DNA from: an uncultured Phascolarctobacterium sp.
GTDB lineage: Bacteria; Bacillota; Negativicutes; Acidaminococcales; Acidaminococcaceae
Reading direction: 5' to 3'
NCBI GenBank assembly: GCA_900541915.1
Contig: UQLS01000008.1
Location: 1-64,000, forward strand
DNA length: 64,000 nt
Shown here: one piece after another, positions 33,553 to 42,200 of the stretch
Layout of the letters: each line of letters begins with the position of its first letter
Numbering within the stretch: the stretch's first letter is position 1
Notes under the pieces: model-generated
Databases searched by the model: none
The model's input: only the letters and a program-made list of their open reading frames with translations
What the model was told of the DNA's origin: nothing
Made by a program: the position numbers and the translations under genes

Positions 33553-34596
33553 TTATTTAGAGGTCATAAAACCTTTTTTGTACACGTCTACATTTTCTAC
33601 GGCAATACCTGTACCAAGCGCAACACAGTTCAGTGCTTCATCAGATACATATACCGGCATACCGGTTTCACGGGAAATCAAACGGTCCAGATTGCGCAGC
33701 ATGGAAGAACCGCCAGTCATAACAATGCCTCTGTCCATAATATCAGCAGAAAGTTCAGGCGGAGTACGTTCCAAAGTATTGCGTACAGCGTCTACAATAC
33801 TGCTAACAGGCTCTTCTACCGCCTCGCAGATATGATTAGCATTGATAATAATATTCTTCGGCAGACCGCTTACCAGGTCACGGCCGCGAACTTCCATGGT
33901 ATCAGGATTTTCGATAGGCATAGCAGTACCAATCTCAATCTTAATGCTTTCAGCAGTGCGTTCGCCAATCAGAAGATTAAATGATTTGCGGATATAACGC
34001 ACGATAGCAGCGTCAATAGAGTCACCACCGGTACGAGTGCTTTTGCTTACTACGATACCGCCCAGAGAAATTACAGCAACTTCACAGGTGCCGCCGCCGA
34101 TGTCGACAACCATGCTGCCGGTAGCTTCCTGTACAGGCAGGCCTGCACCAATAGCAGCTGCCATCGGTTCTTCAATCAGATAGGCTTCACGGGCACCGGC
34201 TTCAATGGTAGCGTCGATAACCGCACGCTTTTCTACCTCGGTAACACCGGAAGGAACGCCTACCAGGATACGCGGACGTACAAAATTTCTGTTACCCATA
34301 GCTTTTTTGATAAAATGCTTCAGCATGGACTGAGTAATTTCGTAGTCAGCAATAACACCGTCCTTCATGGGACGAATAGCTACAATATTGCCAGGTGTAC
34401 GACCAATCATGCGCTTTGCTTCTGCACCGATAGCCAGTACCTCGTTAGTATCTTTTTCCACTGCCACTACAGACGGCTCGCGGATAATAATGCCTTTATC
34501 TTTACAGTGTACCAGTGTATTTGCGGTACCCAGATCTATACCCATATCATCGGACATGTTGTTAAAAAAACTTATATTAGGGAAAGTAAACTTCAT
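33553..34596 (-). CDS. mreB: Rod shape-determining protein MreB
   Basis: A 347-residue bacterial actin. Phosphate 1 loop DMGIDLGTANTLVH, phosphate 2 MVVDIGGGTCEVAV and adenosine motif IVMTGGSSMLRNL are present. It forms membrane-bound filaments that direct wall elongation. It is first of the mreBCD-mrdA-rodA block, 23 nt after radC. Confidence 0.97.
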   Translation of the reverse strand: MKFTFPNISFFNNMSDDMGIDLGTANTLVHCKDKGIIIREPSVVAVEKDTNEVLAIGAEAKRMIGRTPGNIVAIRPMKDGVIADYEITQSMLKHFIKKAMGNRNFVRPRILVGVPSGVTEVEKRAVIDATIEAGAREAYLIEEPMAAAIGAGLPVQEATGSMVVDIGGGTCEVAVISLGGIVVSKSTRTGGDSIDAAIVRYIRKSFNLLIGERTAESIKIEIGTAMPIENPDTMEVRGRDLVSGLPKNIIINANHICEAVEEPVSSIVDAVRNTLERTPPELSADIMDRGIVMTGGSSMLRNLDRLISRETGMPVYVSDEALNCVALGTGIAVENVDVYKKGFMTSK

Positions 34597-34619
34597 TTCC
34601 TGTCTGTCCTCCTAAAAAA

Positions 34620-35306
34620 CTATAATGCTCCATATTCCTGAAAACTGTAATAGGCTCCGTCGCCAATAATCAGATGATCTAACAGCGGTATGCCTAATAC
34701 CTTACCTGATTGCGCCAGCATGGCAGTAACCTCACGGTCCTCCCTGCTTGGCTGCGGATCTCCCGAAGGATGATTATGCGCTACGATGACTGCTGCCGCA
34801 TGATGCAGCAGAGCCGGAGTAAATACCTCTCTGGCATGCACCACAGAACTTGTCAGCGTTCCTTCTGAGATAACCTCAGTAGCGATTACTCTGTTCTTAC
34901 TGTTCAGCATAACCGCTACAAACTGCTCCCTGGCTGCATAACGCAGCCGCGGCATCAAAAAATCTGCACCTTCCTGTGCACTGCCTATATGCACACGCTC
35001 CAAAGGACGTGCAGACGCGATACGTCTGCCAATTTCCAGTGCAGCCAGCACCGTGGCGGCTTTAGCCTGCCCCAGCCCTTTGATGTGCATAAGCTCACTT
35101 ATCCGGGTGATTCCTGCCAGTCGGTTATACAAACCACCCTCTGCCGTCATCTCCCCGGCAATATCCAGCGCCGATTTTTCCGGCGTACCGGTTCTAAGCA
35201 AGATGGCTATAAGCTCTGCATCCGTCAGACTTCCGGCACCGCAGGCAGCCATCTTTTCTCTGGGCCTATCGCACAGAGGAATCTCCTTGATTGTCTTTTG
35301 CGGCAT
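34620..35306 (-). CDS. radC: RadC family JAB-domain protein
   Basis: A 228-residue protein with a helix-hairpin-helix N-terminal half (IKGLGQAKAATVLAALEIGRR) and a C-terminal JAB/MPN domain. The metal motif is VAHNHPSGDPQPSRED. Earlier names link it to DNA repair, but the activity is not established. The start (ATG at 35306, AGGAG upstream) lies inside maf, a 41-nt overlap. maf-radC-mreB is a standard Firmicutes order. Confidence 0.94.
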   Translation of the reverse strand: MPQKTIKEIPLCDRPREKMAACGAGSLTDAELIAILLRTGTPEKSALDIAGEMTAEGGLYNRLAGITRISELMHIKGLGQAKAATVLAALEIGRRIASARPLERVHIGSAQEGADFLMPRLRYAAREQFVAVMLNSKNRVIATEVISEGTLTSSVVHAREVFTPALLHHAAAVIVAHNHPSGDPQPSREDREVTAMLAQSGKVLGIPLLDHLIIGDGAYYSFQEYGAL

Positions 35307-35868
35307 TGCCGTCCACTCCTAATTTTGCCAGCATTAAATGCAAACGGGTGAGTGGCAGGCCCACAACGTTATTGTAACAGCCGTTAATTTTTTCTACAAA
35401 AACCGCGCCTCGTCCCTGAATACCATAAGCACCTGCTTTATCAAGAGGCTCTCCGGTAGCGACATAGTCCGCGATTTCAGCGGCTGTAAGAGTGCGGAAA
35501 ATCACTTCTGTTTCACATACTTCTGCCAGCTGTGTGCCATCGAAGCTTACGGCAACACCGGTTAGTACCTTATGTGTCCTGCCGGAAAGCTCTGTCAGCA
35601 TACGCACGGCATCAGCAGCATCTTTAGGCTTACCTAAAATCTTACCGTCCAAAACAACGACAGTATCAGCAGCTATCACCGGCACTTTATCACCGCAGGC
35701 AGCGCATACTGCCTGACATTTGCCGACAGCATTAGCCAAAACGACCTCATCAGCCATTTTCCCTGTGGACAGCTCATCAAAAGCCGCCGGACGCACTTCC
35801 ACCTCAATGCCTATCTGCTGCAGAAGCTGCAGCCTTCTGGGAGAAGATGAAGCAAGGATTACCCGCAT
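35266..35868 (-). CDS. maf: Maf nucleotide pyrophosphatase
   Basis: A 200-residue house-cleaning nucleoside triphosphate pyrophosphatase (dTTP/UTP type likely). ILASSSPRRLQLLQQIG at the N-terminus, IAADTVVVLDGKILGKP in the middle and the ITGxxGxV-like NVVGLPLTRL near the end are characteristic. The last 41 nt overlap radC. Maf has been linked to septum control. Confidence 0.95.
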   Translation of the reverse strand: MRVILASSSPRRLQLLQQIGIEVEVRPAAFDELSTGKMADEVVLANAVGKCQAVCAACGDKVPVIAADTVVVLDGKILGKPKDAADAVRMLTELSGRTHKVLTGVAVSFDGTQLAEVCETEVIFRTLTAAEIADYVATGEPLDKAGAYGIQGRGAVFVEKINGCYNNVVGLPLTRLHLMLAKLGVDGNAAKDNQGDSSVR

Positions 35869-35880
35869 AATACACTCCTA

Positions 35881-36312
35881 TTATTTACCAGGATTATCGC
35901 CCATGTCGATAACCATTTTCTGAACTTCTATTTCAACGATAACAGGCTGCTTGCCCTGACGCATAGCATCACGCTTAAAAATACGCGCATAGTTAATTGC
36001 TACCAGCAGCCACAGCACTACGCCGCCTAAAATAAAGTAAAGTCTGTCCATATGGAAGAAGATAGCCAGACTGTTGCCAAAAGCAGCACCGGCTAAAAGT
36101 CCCAACACTGGCAAACCATACATAATCAGCTGAGCTTTGCGTTTGTCCAGCTCCTGATATTCTACGCCGACAACTTCTCCGGCCTTAGCATTAACAGGAT
36201 TCCAGCAGTCAAGATATTTAGGCAGGTTGCTGCCTGTGCTTCTAGTTTTATCTACCTTGACCTCAGCTCTTTCGCCCTGTCTTTTGATTACAATACCTTT
36301 TATATCAGTCAT
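35881..36312 (-). CDS. RseC/MucC family positive regulator of envelope stress
   Basis: A 143-residue membrane protein of the SoxR-reducing-system RseC family. An N-terminal cytoplasmic domain with a single cysteine (YLDCWNP) precedes two membrane helices (about residues 62-80 and 84-106) and a basic tail. In E. coli RseC modulates sigma E; relatives sit with rnf/rsx clusters in many anaerobes. Here it lies upstream of maf with no sigma or anti-sigma gene nearby, so the role is open. Confidence 0.8.
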   Translation of the reverse strand: MTDIKGIVIKRQGERAEVKVDKTRSTGSNLPKYLDCWNPVNAKAGEVVGVEYQELDKRKAQLIMYGLPVLGLLAGAAFGNSLAIFFHMDRLYFILGGVVLWLLVAINYARIFKRDAMRQGKQPVIVEIEVQKMVIDMGDNPGK

Positions 36313-36325
36313 AACTGAACCTCTC

Positions 36326-36619
36326 TTAATATGCTAAACTAAAAATGTACCAGTAGCCGAAGCCAAAAATAACACCGTAAATAACGATAAATACTAAAAT
36401 ACCTTCCAGACATCTGGGATAACCGAAATTGATATATTCGCCAAAAATACCGCGTCTGTTAAAGAAGGTATATTTGGTACGGCGTTTAAACCATTGTGCT
36501 TTTCTTTCCGGGCCGATAACCTTTGCTACCAGGAATATATATAAGAATGCTAAAACAAATACCTGGATGATTCTGCTGCAGACCAACACAGGCTCTACAT
36601 GTGCAATTGCTTCTTCCAT
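36326..36619 (-). CDS. Two-helix membrane protein, unknown function
   Basis: A 97-residue protein with two hydrophobic segments (residues ~14-36 and ~72-92) separated by a basic loop with KRRTKYTFFNRRG. AGGAGG precedes the ATG. It lies between a PH-like protein and the RseC-like protein with short gaps and is part of the same operon. I do not recognise a family. Confidence 0.65.
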   Translation of the reverse strand: MEEAIAHVEPVLVCSRIIQVFVLAFLYIFLVAKVIGPERKAQWFKRRTKYTFFNRRGIFGEYINFGYPRCLEGILVFIVIYGVIFGFGYWYIFSLAY

Positions 36620-36648
36620 GTTTTCCTCCTCAAACCTAACTGTTCTGA

Positions 36649-37152
36649 TTATAATTCAATGTATTTTTCCGGCATCTGTTTGCGCAGATGGTGTACAAAC
36701 TGATCGCTTGCTTTAAATAAGAGGCCGGCCAGTTTGTTCTTTTTGCCCTCTGTGAATACCAGCAGACGCTGCGGATTAGAATCAAGAGAACTGTAACGAT
36801 GAATATAGTGGCTGATTTTCGTCTTACGGAAAAAGCTCTTGACATATTTGTTGGTAAAGCTTTCCGTACGGGTCAGATCAACAGTGTAGCTGCGGCTGAT
36901 GCCCCAGCCATGGCTGATTACTTCCAGACGATGGTCACGATATAAAATCAGAGTATAGCGGAAAGAAACACGCCAAATCCACAAAAGCAGGAAACAGATA
37001 TTCATACCCCAGCCCAGAACGTCAATCCGTCCGGTTGTGTAATATCCATAACCTTCATAACTGAACAGCACGCCGATAATCAGCAGTGCAATAATTGCCA
37101 CGACCTTTCTGTCGCCGCTGGCAGATGATTCCTCACGATACAACTCTTCCAA
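36649..37152 (-). CDS. Two-helix membrane protein with a PH-like cytoplasmic domain
   Basis: The start is probably TTG at 37152 (LEELYREESS), with GGAGGG 7 nt upstream, giving 167 residues; a frame from 37194 has no ribosome site. Two membrane segments (about 17-35 and 42-62) precede a soluble region with YTLILYRDHRLEVISHGWGI, a pattern like bacterial PH (YdbT-type) domains. It is the first gene of the operon that runs through maf and mre to DUF2344, which places it in cell-envelope biology. Function not known. Confidence 0.6.
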   Translation of the reverse strand: MEELYREESSASGDRKVVAIIALLIIGVLFSYEGYGYYTTGRIDVLGWGMNICFLLLWIWRVSFRYTLILYRDHRLEVISHGWGISRSYTVDLTRTESFTNKYVKSFFRKTKISHYIHRYSSLDSNPQRLLVFTEGKKNKLAGLLFKASDQFVHHLRKQMPEKYIEL

Positions 37153-37313
37153 AATATTCCCTCCAAATTTCTCTTTATAATTATAGGAAAACACTTCCCC
37201 TTATAAATCTTATTTATTATATCAAATTTTTCCGGCAAAGCATATACTTTCTTAAATACAAATTATGAAGAAAATCGTAAATTTTATTAAAATTAACTGT
37301 CTGAAATAATTGC

Positions 37314-37348
37314 ACAAAAAAACAGACAGGGAGATTTCCCCGCCTGTT
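37314..37348 (-). terminator. Terminator after proA
   Basis: A 12-bp stem with two G-U pairs on the minus strand (37321-37332 with 37337-37348, loop GATT), followed by TTTTTTTGTG. It ends the obgE-proB-proA operon. Confidence 0.75.
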
Positions 37349-37364
37349 TTTCAAGCAAACTTAA

Positions 37365-38621
37365 TCAGCCGCGCACCTGCCCACTGCCGTCAATCAGATA
37401 TTTGGTACTGGTAAGCTCCGGCAAGGCCATCGGTCCTCTGGCATGCAGCTTCTGCGTGCTGATGCCGATTTCCGCACCAAAGCCAAATTCAAAACCATCT
37501 GTAAAACGTGTGGATGCATTGACATATACAGCAGCAGCATCTACACGCAGCTGGAACTTACGCGCATTAGCATAGTCGGAAGTTACAATACATTCGCTGT
37601 GACCGGTACTGTAAACTGCAATATGCTCCATTGCTTCTTCCAGACTGTCTACAACCTTGACAGACAGCCGCAAATCACCGTATTCCGTGCTCCAGTCTTC
37701 TTCTGTCGCAGCAAGTACCTGACTGCTGAAAGCCTGCACTCTCTCATCGCCGCGGATTTCTACACCGGCAGCAAAATATTTTTCCAGCATGGGCGGCAAA
37801 AACTTGCCCGCAATATCCTTATGTACCAGCAGTGTTTCCATGGCATTACATACAGAAGGACGCTGCACTTTGGCATTATAGGCAATGTCCATAGCCATCT
37901 GCACATCAGCAGAAGCATCTACAAAAGTATGGCATACGCCTGCGCCTGTTTCGATAACAGGTACAGTAGCGTTCATAACAACAGCTTTAATCAGGCCAGC
38001 GCCGCCGCGGGGAATAACCACATCCACCAAACCGTTCATATGGATTAAATCAGTTACTGCCTGACGGTCACTGGTATCAATAAACTGTACTACGCCTGCA
38101 GGAATACCTGCTTTTTCAGCAGCTTCCGCTAATACAGCAGCAATAATTTTATTAGACTGCATGGCCTCGCTGCCGCCCTTTAAAATAACGGCATTGCCGG
38201 ATTTCAGGCACAGCCCGGCAGCATCGGCAGTAACATTGGGACGCGCTTCGTAAATAATACCGATAACGCCCAGCGGCACACGCACTTTGGTAACCGTCAT
38301 GCCATTGGCAAGACGGCTGCCGCCAACTACACTGCCTACAGGGTCTGGTAGTCCCGCTACCTGCTCCAAGCCTTCTGCCATACCGGCAATACGCTGCTCT
38401 GTAAGCTTCAAGCGGTCCAACATGGAAGCTTTCATTCCTTTAGCCGCTGCCTGCCGCATATCTTCAGCATTAGCCAGCAAAATGTCTGCCTGTCTGTCAC
38501 GCAGCGCCTGCGCCATCGCCAGCAAAGCTCTGTTTTTTACAGCAGTGCTTGTTACAGCCAGTTCTGCCGCAGCTTTTTTTGCTGCAGCTGCTTTTGACCT
38601 TACCAGTTCATAGGTTTCCAT
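37365..38621 (-). CDS. proA: Gamma-glutamyl phosphate reductase
   Basis: ProA reduces gamma-glutamyl phosphate to glutamate semialdehyde in proline synthesis. ATG at 38621 has GAGGGGGA close upstream and gives 418 residues; an ATG five codons earlier does not. The catalytic cysteine lies in RPSVCNAMETLL (near residue 265) and the LGVIGIIYEARPNVT motif is family specific. It follows proB by 11 nt. Confidence 0.97.
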   Translation of the reverse strand: METYELVRSKAAAAKKAAAELAVTSTAVKNRALLAMAQALRDRQADILLANAEDMRQAAAKGMKASMLDRLKLTEQRIAGMAEGLEQVAGLPDPVGSVVGGSRLANGMTVTKVRVPLGVIGIIYEARPNVTADAAGLCLKSGNAVILKGGSEAMQSNKIIAAVLAEAAEKAGIPAGVVQFIDTSDRQAVTDLIHMNGLVDVVIPRGGAGLIKAVVMNATVPVIETGAGVCHTFVDASADVQMAMDIAYNAKVQRPSVCNAMETLLVHKDIAGKFLPPMLEKYFAAGVEIRGDERVQAFSSQVLAATEEDWSTEYGDLRLSVKVVDSLEEAMEHIAVYSTGHSECIVTSDYANARKFQLRVDAAAVYVNASTRFTDGFEFGFGAEIGISTQKLHARGPMALPELTSTKYLIDGSGQVRG

Positions 38622-38632
38622 CTTTATCCCCC

Positions 38633-39763
38633 TCATAAAATAACCAGGTCGTCTCTATGAATAACCTCGTCAAAATTTTTATGACCTAAAAGCTCTTCAA
38701 TTTCTCCGGAACGGCAGCCTTTAATTTTTGCCAGTTCCTCTGATCCGTAATGCACCAATCCGCGCGCCAGCTCATGACCTTGAGAATCTTTGACGCTTAC
38801 CGTACTGCCAGCTTCAAAGCCTCCTTCCACACCAGTAATACCTGCAGGCAGAATGCTGCAGCCGCCGGCTTTATGCAGCGCTTTGCAGCAGCCTTCGTCA
38901 ACAATAATGCTGCCCATGATACGTGCGCCAAAAGCCAGCCAGCGCTTACGGAACTGCAGGCGATTTTCGCGGCTGACAAACAGAGTACCGATTTCTTCAC
39001 CTGCTACAATACGGGGCACAGCATTTTTCTCGGTACCACTGGCAATAACCAGGTTAATACCGCTGCTGGTTGCCGCCTTGGCCGCCTGAATCTTAGTAGC
39101 CATACCGCCTGTACCGCGCAGAGTACCGGCACCGCCCGCACTTTCTTCAATAGCCGGCGTAATCTCCGTTACGGTATGCACCAGCTTCGCCTCAGGATGC
39201 GTCTGAGGATTTGCCGTATAAAGGCCATCCACATCGGACAGGATGATGACAAGATCCGCATCTACAATGCCTGCCACCAACGCCGACATATTATCGTTAT
39301 CGCCAATTTTCAGTTCATCTAAAGCAACTACGTCGTTTTCATTAACAATGGGGATAACACGCTGCCGCAAAAGCTCCATAAAGGTATTGCGGGAATTTGT
39401 ATAACGATGTCTGTCCAGGGACTCCGTCTTGGTAAGCAGCACCTGAGCTACCACCTGTCCATAGTCAGCAAAAAACTTTTCATAGGTGTGCATCAGCACG
39501 CCCTGTCCAACTGCTGCCGCTGCCTGCTTGCCAGGTATGGTATCAGGCTTTTTAGCCAAGCCCAATCTGTCCACACCCACAGCTACGGCACCGGAGGTTA
39601 CCAAAATCATTTCCTTGCCCTGATTCTGCAGGTCGGATAATTCTCTGGCCAGTCTGTCAATCTGACTGAAATTTCTCTTGCCGTTGCTGTAGGTAATAGT
39701 ACTGGTACCAACCTTGACTACTATCCTTTTAGCAGCCTTTAAAGCCTCTCTTTCCAAACTCAC
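38633..39763 (-). CDS. proB: Glutamate 5-kinase with PUA domain
   Basis: ProB phosphorylates glutamate, the first and feedback-inhibited step of proline synthesis. The N-terminal amino-acid kinase domain has IVVKVGTSTIT and NENDVVALDELKIGDND. The C-terminal PUA domain covers about the last 90 residues. The most likely start is GTG at 39763, with GAGGGG 9 nt upstream (376 residues); an ATG three codons earlier (39772) abuts that site. Confidence 0.95.
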   Translation of the reverse strand: MSLEREALKAAKRIVVKVGTSTITYSNGKRNFSQIDRLARELSDLQNQGKEMILVTSGAVAVGVDRLGLAKKPDTIPGKQAAAAVGQGVLMHTYEKFFADYGQVVAQVLLTKTESLDRHRYTNSRNTFMELLRQRVIPIVNENDVVALDELKIGDNDNMSALVAGIVDADLVIILSDVDGLYTANPQTHPEAKLVHTVTEITPAIEESAGGAGTLRGTGGMATKIQAAKAATSSGINLVIASGTEKNAVPRIVAGEEIGTLFVSRENRLQFRKRWLAFGARIMGSIIVDEGCCKALHKAGGCSILPAGITGVEGGFEAGSTVSVKDSQGHELARGLVHYGSEELAKIKGCRSGEIEELLGHKNFDEVIHRDDLVIL

Positions 39764-39804
39764 GCGCTTCATCCCCTCACCATTTTATTTATTTCTGTTA
39801 TAAA

Positions 39805-41079
39805 TCAGTTATTATCTTTATATTCAAAAACCATATCGCGGATACGGACAGTCTGTCCTTCTTCCACGCCTTTTTCTTTCAATGCCTCATCAATGCCGAG
39901 ACGTTTCCAGATTAACTGGAAGCGATACAAAGCTTCGTCGTTGTCAAAATTAGTCATGGCAACAAGACGTTCGATATTCTTGCCGCGTACTTCGTAATCG
40001 GTATCAAGGCCTTCCACGATTTCAAAGCTGTCCGGATCAATTTCATCAAAACGGCTCAGCTCTTCTTCATCCTCTTCCGGCACATACTGACCTAAAAGTT
40101 CGTAAGCTTTGTACATCAGCTCACGCAGCCCTTCACCAGTTGCGGCAGAAGCTTTTACGATTTCATAACCTTTGGCTTCTACATGTTCTTTCAAACGATT
40201 GAAGTTCTCTTCTGCTTCCGGCAAATCCATTTTATTAGCTACTACCAGCTGTTTGCGGCGCGCCAGTCTTTCGCTGTGCTTAGCCAGCTCAATATTGATT
40301 TTTTCAAAATCGTCTACCGGATCGCGGCCGTCCACGCCTGCTACGTCCACAATATGCAGCAGCACTTTAGTACGTTCTACATGACGCAAAAAATCATGAC
40401 CAAGGCCAACACCTTCGTGAGCGCCTTCAATCAGACCAGGGATGTCTGCCAGTACAAAGCTGCGTTCTTCATCAATACGCACCACACCCAAAACCGGAGT
40501 CAAAGTAGTAAAATGATAAGCTGCAATTTCCGGACGTGCTGCACTTACCTGGGCAATAATACTGGATTTGCCAACACTGGGGTAACCCACAAGGCCAACA
40601 TCAGCCAAAAGCTTCAGTTCCAGTTTCAGCCAGCGGTTCTCACCCGGTTCACCTTTTTCTGCAAAGGTCGGTGCACGGTTAGTGCTGGTTACATAGCAGG
40701 CATTGCCTTTGCCGCCGCGGCCGCCTTTAGCCGCTACATACTGCTGACCATCCTCAGTCAGATCGGCCATCACTGCGCCGGTAACATCATCGCGCACCAA
40801 AGTGCCCATAGGCACCTTTACATAAACAGTATCGGCTCTGACACCGGTACAGTTCTTAGTACCGCCCTGACCGCCGCGTTTAGCTACATATTTTCTCTTA
40901 TAACGGAAATCAATCAGCGTATTCAGATTTTTGTCGGCAATAAGTACTACGTCGCCCCCGCGGCCGCCGTTGCCGCCGTTAGGGCCGCCTTTTTCTACAA
41001 ATTTTTCTCTGCGGAAGCTGCTCATGCCGTCGCCGCCATCGCCTGCTTCCACATAAATTCTCGCTCTGTCAATAAACAT
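39805..41079 (-). CDS. obgE: GTPase ObgE/CgtA
   Basis: A 424-residue ribosome-assembly GTPase. Glycine-rich Obg domain (residues 1-158, with GGPNGGNGGRGGDV), G domain with GYPSVGKSS, DIPGLIEGAHEGVGLGH, NKMD, and a C-terminal OCT domain (residues ~345-424). In many Firmicutes obgE follows rpmA; here it heads obgE-proB-proA. Confidence 0.97.
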   Translation of the reverse strand: MFIDRARIYVEAGDGGDGMSSFRREKFVEKGGPNGGNGGRGGDVVLIADKNLNTLIDFRYKRKYVAKRGGQGGTKNCTGVRADTVYVKVPMGTLVRDDVTGAVMADLTEDGQQYVAAKGGRGGKGNACYVTSTNRAPTFAEKGEPGENRWLKLELKLLADVGLVGYPSVGKSSIIAQVSAARPEIAAYHFTTLTPVLGVVRIDEERSFVLADIPGLIEGAHEGVGLGHDFLRHVERTKVLLHIVDVAGVDGRDPVDDFEKINIELAKHSERLARRKQLVVANKMDLPEAEENFNRLKEHVEAKGYEIVKASAATGEGLRELMYKAYELLGQYVPEEDEEELSRFDEIDPDSFEIVEGLDTDYEVRGKNIERLVAMTNFDNDEALYRFQLIWKRLGIDEALKEKGVEEGQTVRIRDMVFEYKDNN

Positions 41080-41139
41080 TTTTTATTTCTCCTGTTATTC
41101 TTTAATCTGATGGTCTTAAAAATACCTATACTTATTATC

Positions 41140-41169
41140 ATTATAGCCTGTCTTACGGCTTCTGTTCAA
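41140..41169 (-). promoter_or_regulatory. obgE-proB-proA promoter
   Basis: On the minus strand -35 TTGAAC (41164-41169), 18-nt spacer, -10 TATAAT (41140-41145), about 60 nt upstream of obgE. Confidence 0.6.
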
Positions 41170-41259
41170 TACCCGCCAAATAAATTCACTGTTAATTTGC
41201 CATTGTCCGCTTCAATAATGTTATAATGAAAAAAGTAATAAATGAAAGGAGACCATGCC

Positions 41260-41778
41260 ATGCTGCAGTTAAAGCCCCTTCAAGGTTCGCGCATCACACT
41301 GCTGCCGCTGACTTTACAGCAATACTATAACTTTATCTACCAGCTGCCGCAGCTGGAACAGGAACTGCAGCTGCATTATCAAGGCCGCACTGTTGAAGGC
41401 CCCTTCCATACTGCACTACAGCAGCGTTATCTGAAATTTTTAGCTGCACGCAGGCAGCCCTTCTTTCATACTTTATGGCTGATAACCTTACCCAACGAAC
41501 ATCTTATTATAGGTAATATTGCCTATAAAGGCAGTCCGGACAATAATGGCTCCATTGAAATCGGTTATGGTATCAGCGAAAGCTTCCGCAGTCAGGGCTA
41601 TATGACGGAGGCAGTGCATCTGTTAACCACGGCAGCCTTTACGCTGCCTTCCGTACGCATCATTACTGCTGTCACCAGCAAAGATAATGCCCCTTCAATT
41701 CGAGTACTGCAAAAGAGTAACTTTTTTTACACTGGCGCAAGCGATGTTTATTTGCATTGGGCAAAATCTTCTGTATAA
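41260..41778 (+). CDS. GNAT family N-acetyltransferase (RimJ/RimL type)
   Basis: A 172-residue acetyltransferase. ATG at 41260 has AAAGGAG 8 nt upstream, and an ATG six codons earlier sits before that site. The GNAT motif A region reads IEIGYGISESFRSQGYMTEAV, with motif B N-x-ASIRVLQKSNF (DNAPSIRVLQKSNF). The acceptor substrate is unknown. It lies alone, divergent from obgE. Confidence 0.88.
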   Translation: MLQLKPLQGSRITLLPLTLQQYYNFIYQLPQLEQELQLHYQGRTVEGPFHTALQQRYLKFLAARRQPFFHTLWLITLPNEHLIIGNIAYKGSPDNNGSIEIGYGISESFRSQGYMTEAVHLLTTAAFTLPSVRIITAVTSKDNAPSIRVLQKSNFFYTGASDVYLHWAKSSV

Positions 41779-41819
41779 ATACATATAAGTTTTTTCTTAT
41801 CATTTTAGCATTTCACCGC

Positions 41820-41848
41820 TTGACAATTTATTATTGTGTTGTCATAAT
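41820..41848 (+). promoter_or_regulatory. leuCDB promoter
   Basis: -35 TTGACA (41820-41825), exact 17-nt spacer, -10 CATAAT (41843-41848), about 30 nt before the T-box leader. Confidence 0.7.
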
Positions 41849-41879
41849 GTAAAAAGTACACAAACTTGTACACAAAACA

Positions 41880-42137
41880 GTATACAGATTGAAATGCAAT
41901 GAACGGACAAATTTATCTGCTCCTGCTTCAAGAGAGACGGCGTCTGGTGCAAGCCGTTACAGAACAGATGAAGATACTCACCCGCAAGCAGCTGCTTTGA
42001 ACTGGGCGCAGCCCTTTAGAAGCAGACGCAGCAGCAGCGTTATGCCGCCGAATCAGCTATTCGGAAAAATGAAGAGAAATTTTAGGGTGGTACCGCGATC
42101 TTCGCCCCTATCTGCAAGCGCAGGTAGGGGCTTTTTT
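41880..42137 (+). ncRNA. T-box leader, probably leucine-specific
   Basis: The T-box sequence AGGGTGGTACCGCG lies at 42084-42097. It is followed by a 12-bp terminator stem (42104-42115 with 42120-42131) and TTTTTT. The stem I segment has AGAGAG and GGTGCAAG motifs and a candidate specifier CTC (41977-41979) before ACCC; CUC codes for leucine and is the specifier of the Bacillus ilv-leu T-box. Uncharged leucyl-tRNA would stabilise the antiterminator and allow leuCDB transcription. Confidence 0.9.
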
Positions 42138-42200
42138 ATATCCAGCATACCGCAATAAGATTACTTTTATTTTATTTATATTTATTGGAGGAATCAGTTT

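Noticed and set aside
40183..41226. A 347-codon plus-strand frame opposite obgE
   Set aside because: Shadow of the G- and A-rich obgE coding pattern; no promoter or family.
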